Assembly (NCBI GenBank): GCA_024036415.1
Contig: JAMWET010001896.1
Span: 607,501 to 671,500 of the forward strand
Length of the DNA stretch: 64,000 nt
Direction: 5' to 3'
Source: Prochilodus magdalenae
Taxonomy: Eukaryota; Chordata; Actinopteri; Characiformes; Prochilodontidae
Shown: positions 21,169 to 32,268 of the stretch, in pieces
How the letters are laid out: each line of letters begins with the position of its first letter
Position numbering within the stretch: position 1 is the first letter of the stretch
Program-made: the position numbers and the translations under genes
The notes under the pieces: model-generated
Databases searched by the model: none
What the model was told of the DNA's origin: nothing
What the model saw: the letters and a program-made list of their open reading frames with translations, nothing else

Positions 21169-22255
21169 CATTTTTTAATAAAGAGTTTTTATCCCATAAA
21201 CTTTTTTACCCATGAATCTTTTTTCAGATCAACTAGCACACTGTGAACTCCCAGTGTACCCAATGTTGTCATTCCATGTCGAGCTCCTACTGAACAATCT
21301 GGATGCTCTGGGCTCTGCTCGACTATCTGGCTTTCGGCCTCCTTCTGTTCTCCTTACTCCTCTCTTGGTCTACTCCTTATATTTTGTTTGCCTCGTTGCC
21401 TGATTCTCTTGGTTTTGACCTTTGCCTGCCTCTCGACTCTGATCTCGCTTTTTCCCTCTGTTATGTTTGGTCGTGTTTTGGTGCTGTGTATATCTATCCG
21501 ATTGTTAAAATTAAAAATTTATTTTAATTTTAACTTTAATTTTAATTTTAATTTTAATTTTAAAATTCATTTTTGATTTTAACAATCGGATAGATATACA
21601 CAGCACCAAAACACGACCAAATTCTCTTGGTTTTGACCTTTGCCTGCCTCTTGACTCTGATCTCGCTTTCTCTCTCTGTTATGTTTGGTCATGTTTTGGT
21701 GCTGTGTATATCTATCCGATTCTTAAAATCAAAAATCAAATATTAAAATTAAAATTAAAATAAAAATTAAAATTAAAATTAACACTACTGGTGGCATAAT
21801 TGTCTCATTCATAAGACTGCATCATAAAAAGATTCAAATAAAAAAAACAAATACTTGTAGCATTGTAGCTCCAACGCTCCACATGTTCCACTTGACTGAA
21901 AGACACCATCCCACCTACACTATCCCAGGGCAGACCCCCAAACACAAATTCATTCGCCACTCATATGTTTATTTGTCTGTTTAGGTATATCCCTCATTCC
22001 TCCCACAGATTCTCTTTCAGCACCATGCAACCACTCGGCAAACCCCGAACAACCTCTCACCCTGTGAACCATGGCAGCCTCCTAGCAGCACCCTAGCTAC
22101 CACTGGGTACAGCTTTGACATTTTTTAATAAAGAGTTTTTATCCCATAAACTTTTTACCCATAAATCTGTTTTCAGATCAACTAGCTCACTGTGAACTCC
22201 TAGTGTACCCAATGTTGTCGTTCCATGTCGAGCTCCTACTGAACAATCATGGGTG
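21169..22255. repeat. Repeat Z compound with perfect inverted repeat and flanking duplication
   Basis: The body runs 21310-21511. Its last 46 bases (21466-21511) recur as a perfect inverted copy at 21576-21621 across a 64-bp A/T spacer. A second direct copy of the body follows from 21621 (offset 218 bp from 21403), then an (AAAATT)n tract and the Z tail to 22113. The flank at 21169-21300 (ACATTTTTTAATAAAGAG, TGTCGAGCTCCTACTGAACA) recurs at 22114-22246, so the whole unit is bracketed by a direct repeat. Confidence 0.9.
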
Positions 22256-22674
22256 AAAGGGCAATCGGGATGCTCTGGGTGCCCAAATCAGGTCTCAAAC
22301 CAGGAGACTCGGGTCCTTTGGAGTGCAGGGGGCACTGCTGAGGACCTTCTTCGATGTTGTGGTGGCATCAGCCATCTTCTATGGAGTGGAAAACTCATTT
22401 GTGAACCTGTTTAAAGTTTTAACGATTTTATTAAACCGAAATTTGTAACTAGGCTGCAAATAAATCTCAAACCGAAAAGTTATTTTATAGTTCTACCCAA
22501 TGGAAATTATTTGGCTTAAGTATTTTGTGTGTATGATGATGTGAATAGACGTCAGTGTCAGACTAATGAATGAGCTTCTATTAAAGACTGAGAGACACTA
22601 GAGTCTCTTCACCTACACTGAGCTGATGAAGAGTCCTGATCCAGAAATGATAATAGGACATTAGAGCCGTAATT
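22256..22674. other. Unique stretch, no gene recognised
   Basis: Nothing recognisable before the minisatellite. Confidence 0.35.
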
Positions 22675-23480
22675 GTTACTCTCCATACTTAAGTACATCT
22701 GAAGGTACATACTTTAGTACTGTTACTCTCCATACTTAAGTACATTTGAAGGTACGTACTTTAGTACTGTTACTCTCCATACTTAAGTACATCTGAAGGT
22801 AAATACTTTAGTACTGTTACTCTCCATACTTAAGTACATTTGAAGGTGCATACTTTAGTACTGTTACTCTCCATACTTAAGTACATCTGAAGGTAAATAC
22901 TTTAGTACTGTTACTCTCCATACTTAAGTACATTTGAAGGTACGTACTTTAGTACTGTTACTCTCCATACTTAAGTACATCTGAAGGTGCATACTTTAAT
23001 ACTGTTACTCTCCATACTTAAGTACATCTGAAGGTACATACTTTAGTACCGTTACTCTCCATACTTCAGTACATCTGAAGGTGCATACTTTAGTACCGTT
23101 ACTCTCCATACTTAAGTACATCTGAAGGTACATACTTTAGTACTGTTACTCTCCATACTTAAGTACATCTGAAGGTAAATACTTTAGTACCGTTACTCTC
23201 CATACTTAAGTACATCTGAAGGTACATACTTTAGTACTGTTACTCTCCATACTTAAGTACATCTGAAGGTGCATACTTTAGTACTGTTACTCTCCATACT
23301 TAAGTACATCTGAAGGTAAATACTTTAGTACCGTTACTCTCCATACTTAAGTACATCTGAAGGTAAATACTTTAGTACCGTTACTCTCCATACTTCAGTA
23401 CATCTGAAGGTAAATACTTTAGTACTGTTACTCTCCATACTTCAGTACATCTGAAGGTACATACTTTAGTACTGTTACTC
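22675..23480. repeat. 47-bp minisatellite, 17 units
   Basis: GTTACTCTCCATACTTAAGT occurs at 22675 and then every 47 bp until the truncated last GTTACTC at 23474, exactly 17 x 47 bp. Variable positions are CATCTG/CATTTG, GTACAT/GTAAAT/GTGCAT/GTACGT and TACTG/TACCG. Units 1-6 alternate CATCTG and CATTTG. Similar 'AAGTACTTTAGTACT' tracts are common in fish genomes. Confidence 0.97.
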
Positions 23481-23840
23481 CAGTGGAGGTCTAAAGGGAG
23501 GAACTTCTATTGGCACTGGACTACTTTAACTCAACTATATGGGTTGTGTACTTCATCCATCACTGGTGATGTCTGGATACACGTATCCGATCTGATAACT
23601 TGGGAATAACAGCACGGGTAGTACTTTTGAAAGCCCGGATTTGCCCACTATCTAAGCACAGCCTAGGAAATCGTCTTTTGATGGTGCAACTAAAAGGTGG
23701 GAGGAGCTTCTGAAAAGGTGCTGTTTGAAATGGTTTTCTATGTAGACGGAATCTAGATACAAACCCAATCCCAAAGTGTAACGTGCTCTTGTGGCACACT
23801 GGTGGAATCTGTGCCTGGTGCAAATCTGACTTCCGGGCAT
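23481..23840. other. Unique stretch, no gene recognised
   Basis: No repeat family or exon signal is seen. Confidence 0.35.
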
Positions 23841-23918
23841 TGGGCTGGTTGGCTCAGTCGGTTACAGCATGGTGCTAATAAAGCCATATAAGGTCCAGGG
23901 TTTGATTCTCACCCCTGC
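23841..23918 (+). tRNA. tRNA-Ile(AAT)-like pseudogene or SINE head
   Basis: GGCTGGTTGGCTCAGTCGGT is close to the 5' half of vertebrate tRNA-Ile with its A box. TGGTGCTAATAAAGCCA gives an anticodon stem-loop with AAT, and GGTTTGATTC is a near-consensus B box. Extra bases (ATA between stem and variable loop) and a poor acceptor stem argue against a working tRNA. The sequence after it (23919-24230) may be a SINE body. Confidence 0.55.
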
Positions 23919-24230
23919 CGTCTTCGGGGCAGCCATTATCTCCCGGTTGACCAGTGAATGCCATTTCCCCCTGGATTTCCAATGTTTGTACTCCATATTA
24001 GTGCAAGGCATCCTGGGAATGGTAATGAAAGAGCACTGAGGGGTGGAAACCATGTCTTCCGTCAAGCAAACAAGACTGCACTGACCATCATGATGTCACA
24101 TGCCATGGTGGTTTCAGGCCAGCATGCCCCGTCACCTCTCGGGATCATAAGGTTGCCGCATGCATAGCATTCTTCACATATCTCACCGGTGCCTGTGTTT
24201 AGAGTCTAGTCCAGGATTATTCATTTATTG
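23919..24230 (+). mobile_element. Possible SINE body downstream of tRNA-Ile-like head
   Basis: Non-coding sequence with CCATTTCCCCCTGGATTTCC and GTGCAAGGCATCCTGGGAAT. No second copy exists in the window, so its status as a SINE rests on the tRNA-like head only. Confidence 0.3.
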
Positions 24231-25886
24231 ACCTGCATGGTTTCTATACAGTAGACTGGTTGTATTGACGTACATAGATGGAGGAGGTGGACATTGATTG
24301 GTCTAAATGCAATTTGCCTCGAAAAAAAAAAAAAAAAAAGCATCCCGGCTGTGGCTTAAACAAAGAAGGCAACCTAATTAGCGGAATCAGGCAGTGGAGC
24401 TGTAGATTAGCTCTCCTGAGTGGAGCAACATGGAGATCGATGGTGTTTATTCGCTTGTCCTGAAGCCAGCCTCGCCTCGCCTTTTGTAAGAGCTCTTCTC
24501 TAAAGCTGAAAGAGCAAGGTTGACCCTTCCCGGAGCTGGGCGAAGCACGTCGTGGTTGTCTTGCGCGTCTTCCTCTGTTTACTGACTGCTGCTTTTGCAG
24601 CCGCAGTCTCTTTTGCCAGTCAAGGGGTCACGTGAGATTCCTCTCAGCCCAGGCTCTTTTTCTCCTCCTTTCCATTTTTTCCTCCCCCCATTGAAACGCT
24701 CTTCTCTTCCAAACTTCGCTCACTTGTTTACTCAAAGCTAGACCAAACGGCGGAGCCAAGAGGCCAAGCGGGGCATCCGCACAGCGCCTGGAGAAAGGGA
24801 GGCGTTGGTAATACCTCAGATGAACTAGACAGTAAACAGATTTCTGTTATTATCGGCTCAGTGTAAGAGGAGGGGGGGTGAAGAAGAAATGAAAAAAGAA
24901 AAAAAAAAAGAAAACGCAGCCTCTTGTTCTGTTCTGCTCCAGCCGCAGCCAGACAAAGGACACGGTCCAATCCACCGCAGTAGCGCAGGCTGCGGCGGCT
25001 TGCTTGCTCCAGCATATTTATAGGTGTTTGCAAATTTTCATACGGCCCCCGTTTAGCTGAGTAGATTAATTTGCACTCGGCTTGCTGTGGGGAAATGCTG
25101 AGCGCGGATGAAAAATACGGATGGGGATTTCTTACGGCACGAGGAACCGCCCCATTTCATTAGCAATTGTCGCAACGGTTCATTACGGCTATTAATCTAT
25201 CGTAACAAAGCGATTGAAAACAAAGTGAGTTTTTCTCCGCAATAAACAGATGGTACAGCCCAACGGACAGTGGGGCCGCGGACGCGCGCCTCTGAATGAA
25301 CTCCGCACGGAGCAAAACTGCCTTCGGATGAACACTGTTAGAGTTAATCCATCACTAATGATCTCACCCTGGGTTGGCGAGGGGGAAAGCTGAACCAACA
25401 GCAACTCTGTTTGACCCGACCCGAGTGCTTTCCTGCCCCAGACTGGCCCCTGAGAGCTGGCCTTTCGCTTCTCTTAACTGTATCCATTGGCATATTCGCT
25501 TTTGATGCGGCGCTATTGATGCACGGATACAAGCATGTAGTTTGACCTATAGCTTTGATCTAAGCCGCACTGCCTTCTGTATTCAGCGCGCATTGCTCTG
25601 CCTTACAAACACCGAGCTTATACAAAAGCCCCTCTTTCGTAGAGCGCACTCGCCGAATTAACCTTGATGTCAAACAGCTAGCGCCGGAATTGTGTTTTCG
25701 AGGGCCGGGGACGGAGACCAGGGAGCCGGTTGATTATTTACGCGTTTAGCCGTTTTGTTGTGGAGGTAATGAAAAAACTGTTCCAGCTCGCATCCAGGTG
25801 GAGGAGCTTAGGAGGGAAGGTCTCTCCCAGAGGAGGGAGATGACTCAGGTTACTCCGGCTGCCAAGGTCTCGATTTCTCTCTGTAG
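24231..25886. other. Large unique block, possible regulatory/intronic DNA
   Basis: Almost free of repeats apart from A runs (24321, 24895). It contains homeodomain-like and SOX-like words (CATTAGCAATTGTCGCAAC, GGCTATTAATCTATCG, AAACAAAGTGAG), scattered CpGs and balanced composition. It leads directly to the best exon candidate. Conservation is not testable here. Confidence 0.35.
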
Positions 25887-26008
25887 TTCGCAATACAATC
25901 CGGGCTCGATTGAATGCCTTGGCCATTGAGACACATCCAGCGCTGACCATGCTGCAGCACCACCATTACCGCCAGAGAAAGGTCACCTGTCCGGTTTGTG
26001 GCAACCAG
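25887..26008 (+). CDS. Candidate internal coding exon (Cys-X2-Cys motif), gene unknown
   Basis: A strong acceptor (CGATTTCTCTCTGTAG) ends at 25886 and a good donor (CAG|GTAATG) starts at 26009, bounding a 122-bp segment. Read with two leading bases from a split codon, it is open and ends in QRKVTCPVCGNQ. The segment starts RNTIRARLNALAIETHPALT and includes a HHHY run. C-P-V-C is typical of half a zinc-binding site, which would need partner residues in the next exon. I do not recognise the gene. It lies in unique DNA, which supports an exon, but neither coding conservation nor transcription can be shown. An antisense open frame over it has no features. Confidence 0.4.
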
Positions 26009-26219
26009 GTAATGGAGTTGACAGTTTTCCCTTCTCGTCCTTCCCCCCCTCTGTCCTAACCTTGTCCCTAAAGCCTGAGGAAGCGTGAGTGACCTAGCGT
26101 GACCTGAAGCCAATCACGGCACACGTCTGGGGTCATCCTGTCACAGTGGGAGCTGACCAGGAGGGGTGTTCGCTCGACGGCTTTACAGCTTTCATTTTTT
26201 ATGACTTTTTATATATAAT
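26009..26219. other. Unique stretch downstream of the exon candidate
   Basis: Pyrimidine-rich DNA just after the donor (CCCTTCTCGTCCTTCCCCCC). No further exon is recognised. Confidence 0.35.
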
Positions 26220-26395
26220 ATTAATAATATAAATAATAAATGCTTATATATAGAGCACCTTTCATAACGTTGGTAGCTCAAAGTGCTTTACAGACTGTTG
26301 ACATTAGTAATGGGGGAGGAATATTACTATTATTAATTATAATAATAAATAAACATATACACACACACACACACACACATCCATAGATATACAGA
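26220..26395. repeat. AT-rich LINE-tail-like sequence and (CA)n
   Basis: TAGAGCACCTTTCATAACG and GCTCAAAGTGCTTTACAGAC resemble the 'GCGCCTTTCA ... CAAAGTGCTTTACA' words common near fish retroelement ends. A (CA)n run of about thirteen units lies at 26355-26380. Confidence 0.5.
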
Positions 26396-26429
26396 CATCT
26401 ATACATACAGGCGGCCATGTTCACTAATG

Positions 26430-27075
26430 CCTTTGATAATCCATCACATGTAGTTTGAATATCCTCACACAGTTCCTGCAGATTGTGTGGTAGGGGTGGA
26501 GGTGGAGGTGGAGCGACACCAGGCCTTCAGGACGTGCGGCATGTGACAATAAACCTCCACCATGACAAAAGCGTGACTCATCATTGAAGATGACCCGCTC
26601 CCATTCTGAGTCACTCCTGGCACAACACCATCGCAGTGTTCAGTGACGGTGACCTGGTGTTAGGTACAGTCATCAATCCTAACGGTCTGTGTGCATGTAG
26701 TCCTGTGTCGTGCAGCTGTCTGTCAGTGGGGCTGAATGTCTGCAATCATGGCTTTTGGGTCAGTCAGGAACAGGGATACAGTGAAGACTGTGTGGTAGGG
26801 GTGGAGGTGGAGTGACACCAGGCCCTCTGGACGCGTGACGCATACTGTCCATTCATTGGTCGTCTCCACCAAGACAAAAGCGGGACTCGTCTGCCATTCT
26901 GAGTAACGCCATGACAGTCTGGCACGACACCATTGCAGTCTTTGGTGACGTTGATGTGGGGTTAAGGACATGCGTGCATGTAGTCCTGCATGGTGCAGCC
27001 GCCTACCAACGGTGCTGGCACTAACAGGATGACCCATGGAGGATAACATCACATGTACTGGCACAGTGAGATTGT
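26430..27075 (-). mobile_element. Two partial Tc1-like family B relics joined head to tail
   Basis: ACAAAAGCG, ACACCATCGCAGTGTT and GGTCAGTCAGGAACAGGGAT (26440-26780) are followed by a second set starting AAGACTGTGTGGTAGGGGTG (26781-27075). The second set translates on the minus strand as SASTVGRRLHHAGLHARMSL, SWRYSEWQ and ALVETTNEWTVCVTRPEGLV. SDESRF and the second Asp region are lost, so both are dead. Confidence 0.8.
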
Positions 27076-27189
27076 CCGGTAGGGGTGGAGTGTTTAAGTC
27101 ACACCAGGTATATGTGCAATATGTATATAACCTGTATGACTCAAGAGACAGCGTCAACGTGTTTGGTGTAGTTCCCTTAGGCCTCTCAG

Positions 27190-28870
27190 ACCTTCAGAAC
27201 TGTGCTAGTTGCTAGCATAGGCTACATCCTTCCTACTTAGCAAGCTAGACATACTGTACATGCCTAGCAGTGCTAATAGCAGCAAGATTGTAAGGGGCTT
27301 TACATGGACCCATGTGGGCTGCAGGCGGTTAGACATGCATCTTGCCACATCAAAGCTACCTGTCTCGTGTGGGATGTTTAAGTATTGGCGTCAGGGAAAC
27401 TGTGAAACTTAGATAAGCCAGAACCCATGTACTGGATATCCTCACCAGTCCTGCAGATTCGTGGTATGGATCGTAACTTCCACAGTGCTGCACACGTGAT
27501 ATCTATGTACTATCAACTAACCACTGGCCTGACGACTGGAACGGTGGATCGGTTCCGTGTGTTAGGATGGATCCCGTATCTCCAGCAGCTGTTTTCCATG
27601 CACTGACACCGTTGTGGGAATTTATTATGCATAAAGAACAGGCTGCTTTAACGAGTCATATCTGCCATTATATAACCGACTTGGCACTCCAAAGCTAAGT
27701 TTGTGAACTCATTGAAATTCTGAGTCGCCTGACAGTCTGGCCGACTCATTTGCAAACCTGTGACTTATTTCTATTTCGCCAAGGACATGCGTGCATGTAG
27801 CCTGCTTAGCCTATCCGGTGCAGGCACCCAGGACCCACGGAAAAACTGGCACAAAGTGTCCGGGTCGTGGTGTTTAAACAGTCAGGCTCAGATGGCTACA
27901 TGTATGTGTGGGCTTATGTTCCCATTTTCCTTCAGAACTGTGCTAGTTGCTAGCATAGGCTACATCCTTCCTACTTAGCAAGCTAGACATACTGTACATG
28001 CCTAGCAGTGTATAAGATTGTAAGGTACAAGGACTCTGGCTGCAGGCGGTGCATGTAATCAAAGCTACCTCTCGTGTGGGATGTTAACCAGGGAAGAAAC
28101 TTAGTAAGCATCACACTTCATCCGTCCGTCGTCATGCATCATAACTTCCACAGTGCTGCACACGTGATATCTATGTACTATCAACTAACCACTGGCCTGA
28201 CGACTGGAACGGTGGATCGGTTCCGTGTGTTAGGATGGATCCCGTATCTCCAGCAGCTGTTTTCCATGCACTGACACCGTTGTGGGAATTTATTATGCAT
28301 AAAGAACAGGCTGCTTTAACGAGTCATATCTGCCATTATATAACCGACTTGGCACTCCTGCTAGTTTGTGAAGCATTGAAATTCACTCGCTGTCTTCCAG
28401 CTCAAGAAACCTGTCTTATTTCTATTTCGCCAAGGATCAAACTGCTTAGGATCCCACACCCAGGAAAAAACAAAGGGTGTGCAAACAGTCAGCTCAGATG
28501 GCTAATCTGTGTTTTATGCATTTTCCTCTGATTTATCTTGAGAGCACCAAAGTATAAAATTTCTATTTCCATGATAAGCATATATCATCGAGGCCATGTG
28601 GGCTGCTTGCATAAGCATTCAAAACTTTTTAGCATGCATCTTGCCTTAGAAAACAGCATTCAAACTTTTTTTATCATCGGGAAAGTCAACTATCATTCCA
28701 GATCATGGCAGAAGTTGGCCAGATATCTTTCCTTTATACACATATGGACCAAGGGAGCTGTCACCAATTTAGTTCAACCTTTGCCCCATACAGCCTCTCA
28801 GCTGGTGCGGCTAAAAGTGCTAATAAACAGTGCTACTTGGCTAGACAGCTAGCTAAGCTAAGCTAACTGC
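27190..28870. repeat. Mosaic duplication with interleaved transposon words
   Basis: Block A (27196-27273: AGAACTGTGCTAGTTGCTAG ... GCCTAGCAGTG) recurs at 27932-28009 (offset about 737). Block B (27482-27700: ACTTCCACAGTGCTGCACAC ... CGACTTGGCACTCC) recurs at 28143-28358 (offset about 661). Within blocks the match is near perfect. Between them the copies share short words separated by insertions that resemble family B or the 28.9-kb array. See the findings for the assembly interpretation. Confidence 0.85.
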
Positions 28871-29965
28871 CATATCTAGCTAGAAGTGGACCAGATCTGC
28901 TTTGAAACTTATGGGCCATGTGGGCCACATTTGGTTAGCATGCATCTTGCCAGAAGGTAGCACTGTCACATCTGTGCCAGAAGTTGGCCAGATCTGTTTT
29001 GGAACATATGGACCACATGAGCTTTTATATATGAGAGCTATGTTTGGCTAGCATGCAGTATGCTAATAGGCGGTCCTTCTGTATCTAGAAGTGGACCAGA
29101 TCTGCTTTGAAACCTATGGGCCATGTGGACCACATTTGGTTAGCATGCATCTTGCCACAAGGTAGCACTGTCACATCCAGAAGTGGGCCAGATGTGTTTT
29201 GGAACATGTGGGACACATATGTTTTTATATATATGGGCCACTTTTGGCTAACATGCAGCTTGCCACTAGGCCTTACCACTGCCATATCTACGCCAGAAGA
29301 GGGCCAGGTCTGTTTTGGATCGTGTGGGCCACTTTTGGTTAGCATGCAGCTTGCCACAAGGCAGCACTGGCATATCTGTGCCAGAAATGGACCAGATCTG
29401 TTTTGGAACATGTGGGCCACATGTGTTTTATATATGTGGGCCACTTTGGGCTAGCATGCAGTATGCCACTAGGTCTTACTACCATATCTGCACCAGAACA
29501 GAACCAACTCTGTTTGGCATGCAGCTTACCTAGGCAGCACTGGCAGCACTGCTATATCTGTACCAGCACTGGACCAGAAGTGTTTTGGAACATGTGGGTC
29601 ACATGTGGGCCACTTGGCTTAGAATGTATCTTGTCACAATGCAGCATTTGCATATCTGTGCTAGAAGTGGACCAAATCTGTTTTGGAATATGTGGGCCAC
29701 ATACGTATTTATATTTGCGGGACACTTTTGGCAAGCATGCAGCTTACCACTAGGCCTTACCACCACCATATCTGTGCCAGAAGTGGACCAGAATTGTTTG
29801 GGAATATGTGGGCCACTTGTGGGCCACTTGTGGGCCACTTTTGGTAAGCATGCCGCTTGCCCCTAGGTTACACTCCCATATTTGTGCCAGAAGTGGACCA
29901 GATCTGTTTTGGAACATCTGGAACACAAGAGCTTTTATATATAGGCCAGATGTGGCCCACAACTG
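28871..29965. repeat. Tandem array of about 100-bp units (repeat X)
   Basis: About eleven diverged units, each with GAAGTGGACCAGATCTGTTT, GGAACATGTGGGCCAC, TTTTATATATGGGCCACTTT and TAGCATGCAGCTTGCCAC. Spacing varies about 70-120 bp. Repeat X at 6345-6740 and 8050-8965 is related in inverse orientation. Overlapping open frames on both strands (for example EHVGHMWATW) are artefacts. Confidence 0.9.
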
Positions 29966-30655
29966 CATGCTGTCTTGGTCTGGACTACAGGCAGGTCAGT
30001 TTAGCACCTGAACCTTTACCAGGTGCCTGAACCTTTACCGGGTGGAGTGGAGTTTCTGGATCTGTTTCTGTTTGATCTCTATTTGCATGGTAGAGCTTTA
30101 CCTGCATCTGTAGAGCCAGAGGTGCACTGTCCTCCCAGATGTTGGGTTTGGGAAGAGTTCCTGAGCCCATGGGGTGATTTCCACTACCGGGAATCGTGTC
30201 TCTTTTCAGTGGAGTGCCGGCGAAGGTGGCTTAAGAGCACGAGCACACCCGATATTGGTTAATGGCTTTGTCCCTTCTGTCTGGGACATACTTCCATGCT
30301 TCAAAGCTGGCCTGCTCCCCAAAATAAAATTCTAGCACACTGCTACAGAACCCACACACACATAAATACACAAACCAAACATACACACCAAACATCAAAA
30401 CATAACAACCCCATACAACTGTATCTGTTTCCACCAGGTATGACACCTCATACCAGCAGCACACACCCTCCAGCCTGCGTCCCATACATGAACAGTGCCA
30501 GAGAGACGAATGTCTCCACGCAGGCGGGAGAAAGTAGGAGCTGCGTGATGCAGAGTGCAATAAAACCAGCATAACTCAATACAGAGAGCATAAACCAATT
30601 GGAGCTATATGAGCTTATATTAATGAAAGGGCCTGTTCACCTTAACAGACCCGCC
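29966..30655. other. Unique stretch, no gene recognised
   Basis: A small duplication (ACCTGAACCTTTACCAGGTG, about 30005) and a CA-rich part (30350-30410) are the only structures. No exon is convincing. Confidence 0.4.
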
Positions 30656-30936
30656 TGCCACATCCAATTAGAGAGAGAAAGAGGGGGGGGGGGGGCAGAG
30701 ATGTTGAGAAAGAGACAGTAGTGGAGAAAAGAGAGAGAGGGAGACAGGTGGGACAGAGGAGGGAGGAGAGGGAGACATGAAGGGAGAGTGGGAGGTGGAA
30801 GAGGAAGAGAGAGAAAGAGGGGAGGGAGTGATGAGAGGAAGATAAAGAGATGCACTGTGAAGAAAAAGAAGAAAAAACGGGAGAGAAAGGGAAAAAAGAC
30901 AAATATGAGGAGGATGAAGTAGAGAGAGAGGCAAAG

Positions 30937-31010
<74 letters not shown>

Positions 31011-32192
31011 AAAAGTCTGAAGTAAAGAGAGGCAGGACAGGAAGAAGGAGGAAGTAAGAAAGAGATGATGAAAAGGGACAGCTGGGAGAAGGGAGGAGAA
31101 GGAGACATGGAGGGAAAAAGGGAGGTAAAAGAGAAAGAGAGAAAGTGGAGAGAGTAATAAGAGAAAGATTAAGAGATAGGTATTGTGAAGAAATAGAAAG
31201 AAAAGAGGGTAGGAAAGAGGATGGAGAGGGGCAAGAAAGAAATGATGACTGAGTGGAGAGAGATTAGAAGGAGACAGAGGGAAAGAGAGAGTTGGAAAAG
31301 AGAGAGATAGAGAGAAGATGGGGAGAGAGAAAGAAAGAAAAGTGAAAGATAAAAAGAAAAAGAATAAAAGAAAAGAGAGAGAACCAAAGGATGGAGAAGT
31401 GTGGAGAGAAAGAGAGAAAATGTGGTGGAGAAGAGAAAGACAGCTGAGACAGAGGAGGGGAGAGACTAAAGAACGAGGGAAAAAGGGAAGAATCGAAAGG
31501 GATAGAGAGAGTGAAAGACAGAAAGACCAGGGGGGACCAGGGAGAGGGGTAAGAAAGAGATGATTAGAAAGAGACAGTAGTGGAGAAGAGAGACAGACCG
31601 ATGGGAGAGAAACAGGAAGAGAGAAACATAGGGAGGGAAAGAGGGATGTGGAAGAAAAGGAAAGTGTGGAGAAAAGAAGGGCAGGGAGAGAAAGGTAGAA
31701 AAGAGAGAAAGGCCTGTGAGAGAGGAGGATGGAGAGAAAAAGAATAAAAGGAAAGGAAGAGGACCTAAGCATTGAGAGGTGGGGAGATAGAGAGAGAGAA
31801 ACAGAAAGAGAGAGAAAACAGAGGGACTGAGGTGGGGGGAAGGAGGTAAAGAAAGAAGTGAGGAGAAAGAGACAGTGGTGGAGAAGAGACAGACAGACAC
31901 CTGGGACAAAGGATCAGGAAGAGACTGAAAAACAGAGGGAATTGGAAGTAATGGAAAGTGAGAGAGAAGGGAATAAGCAAGAAGTGAGAGACAGAGGGAT
32001 GGAGTGAAAAAGGGAAACTGATGAAAGAGAGAGAGTGATAGAGGAGAGTGATATGAGTGGGTTAGAGAGACAGAGAGAAAGCAAGATGTTTGAGATAGAC
32101 ATAGAAAGAGGAGAGCAATATGAGTGGGTGAGGGAGAGAGAGCGAGAGAGCGACAGACGGGAGCAATATGAATGTGTGAGGGAGACAGAGAC

Positions 32193-32268
<76 letters not shown>

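Noticed and set aside
28871..29965. Overlapping frames rich in GHMW / GPLL words
   Set aside because: Products of the X array. Both strands are open and no unit is conserved at protein level.
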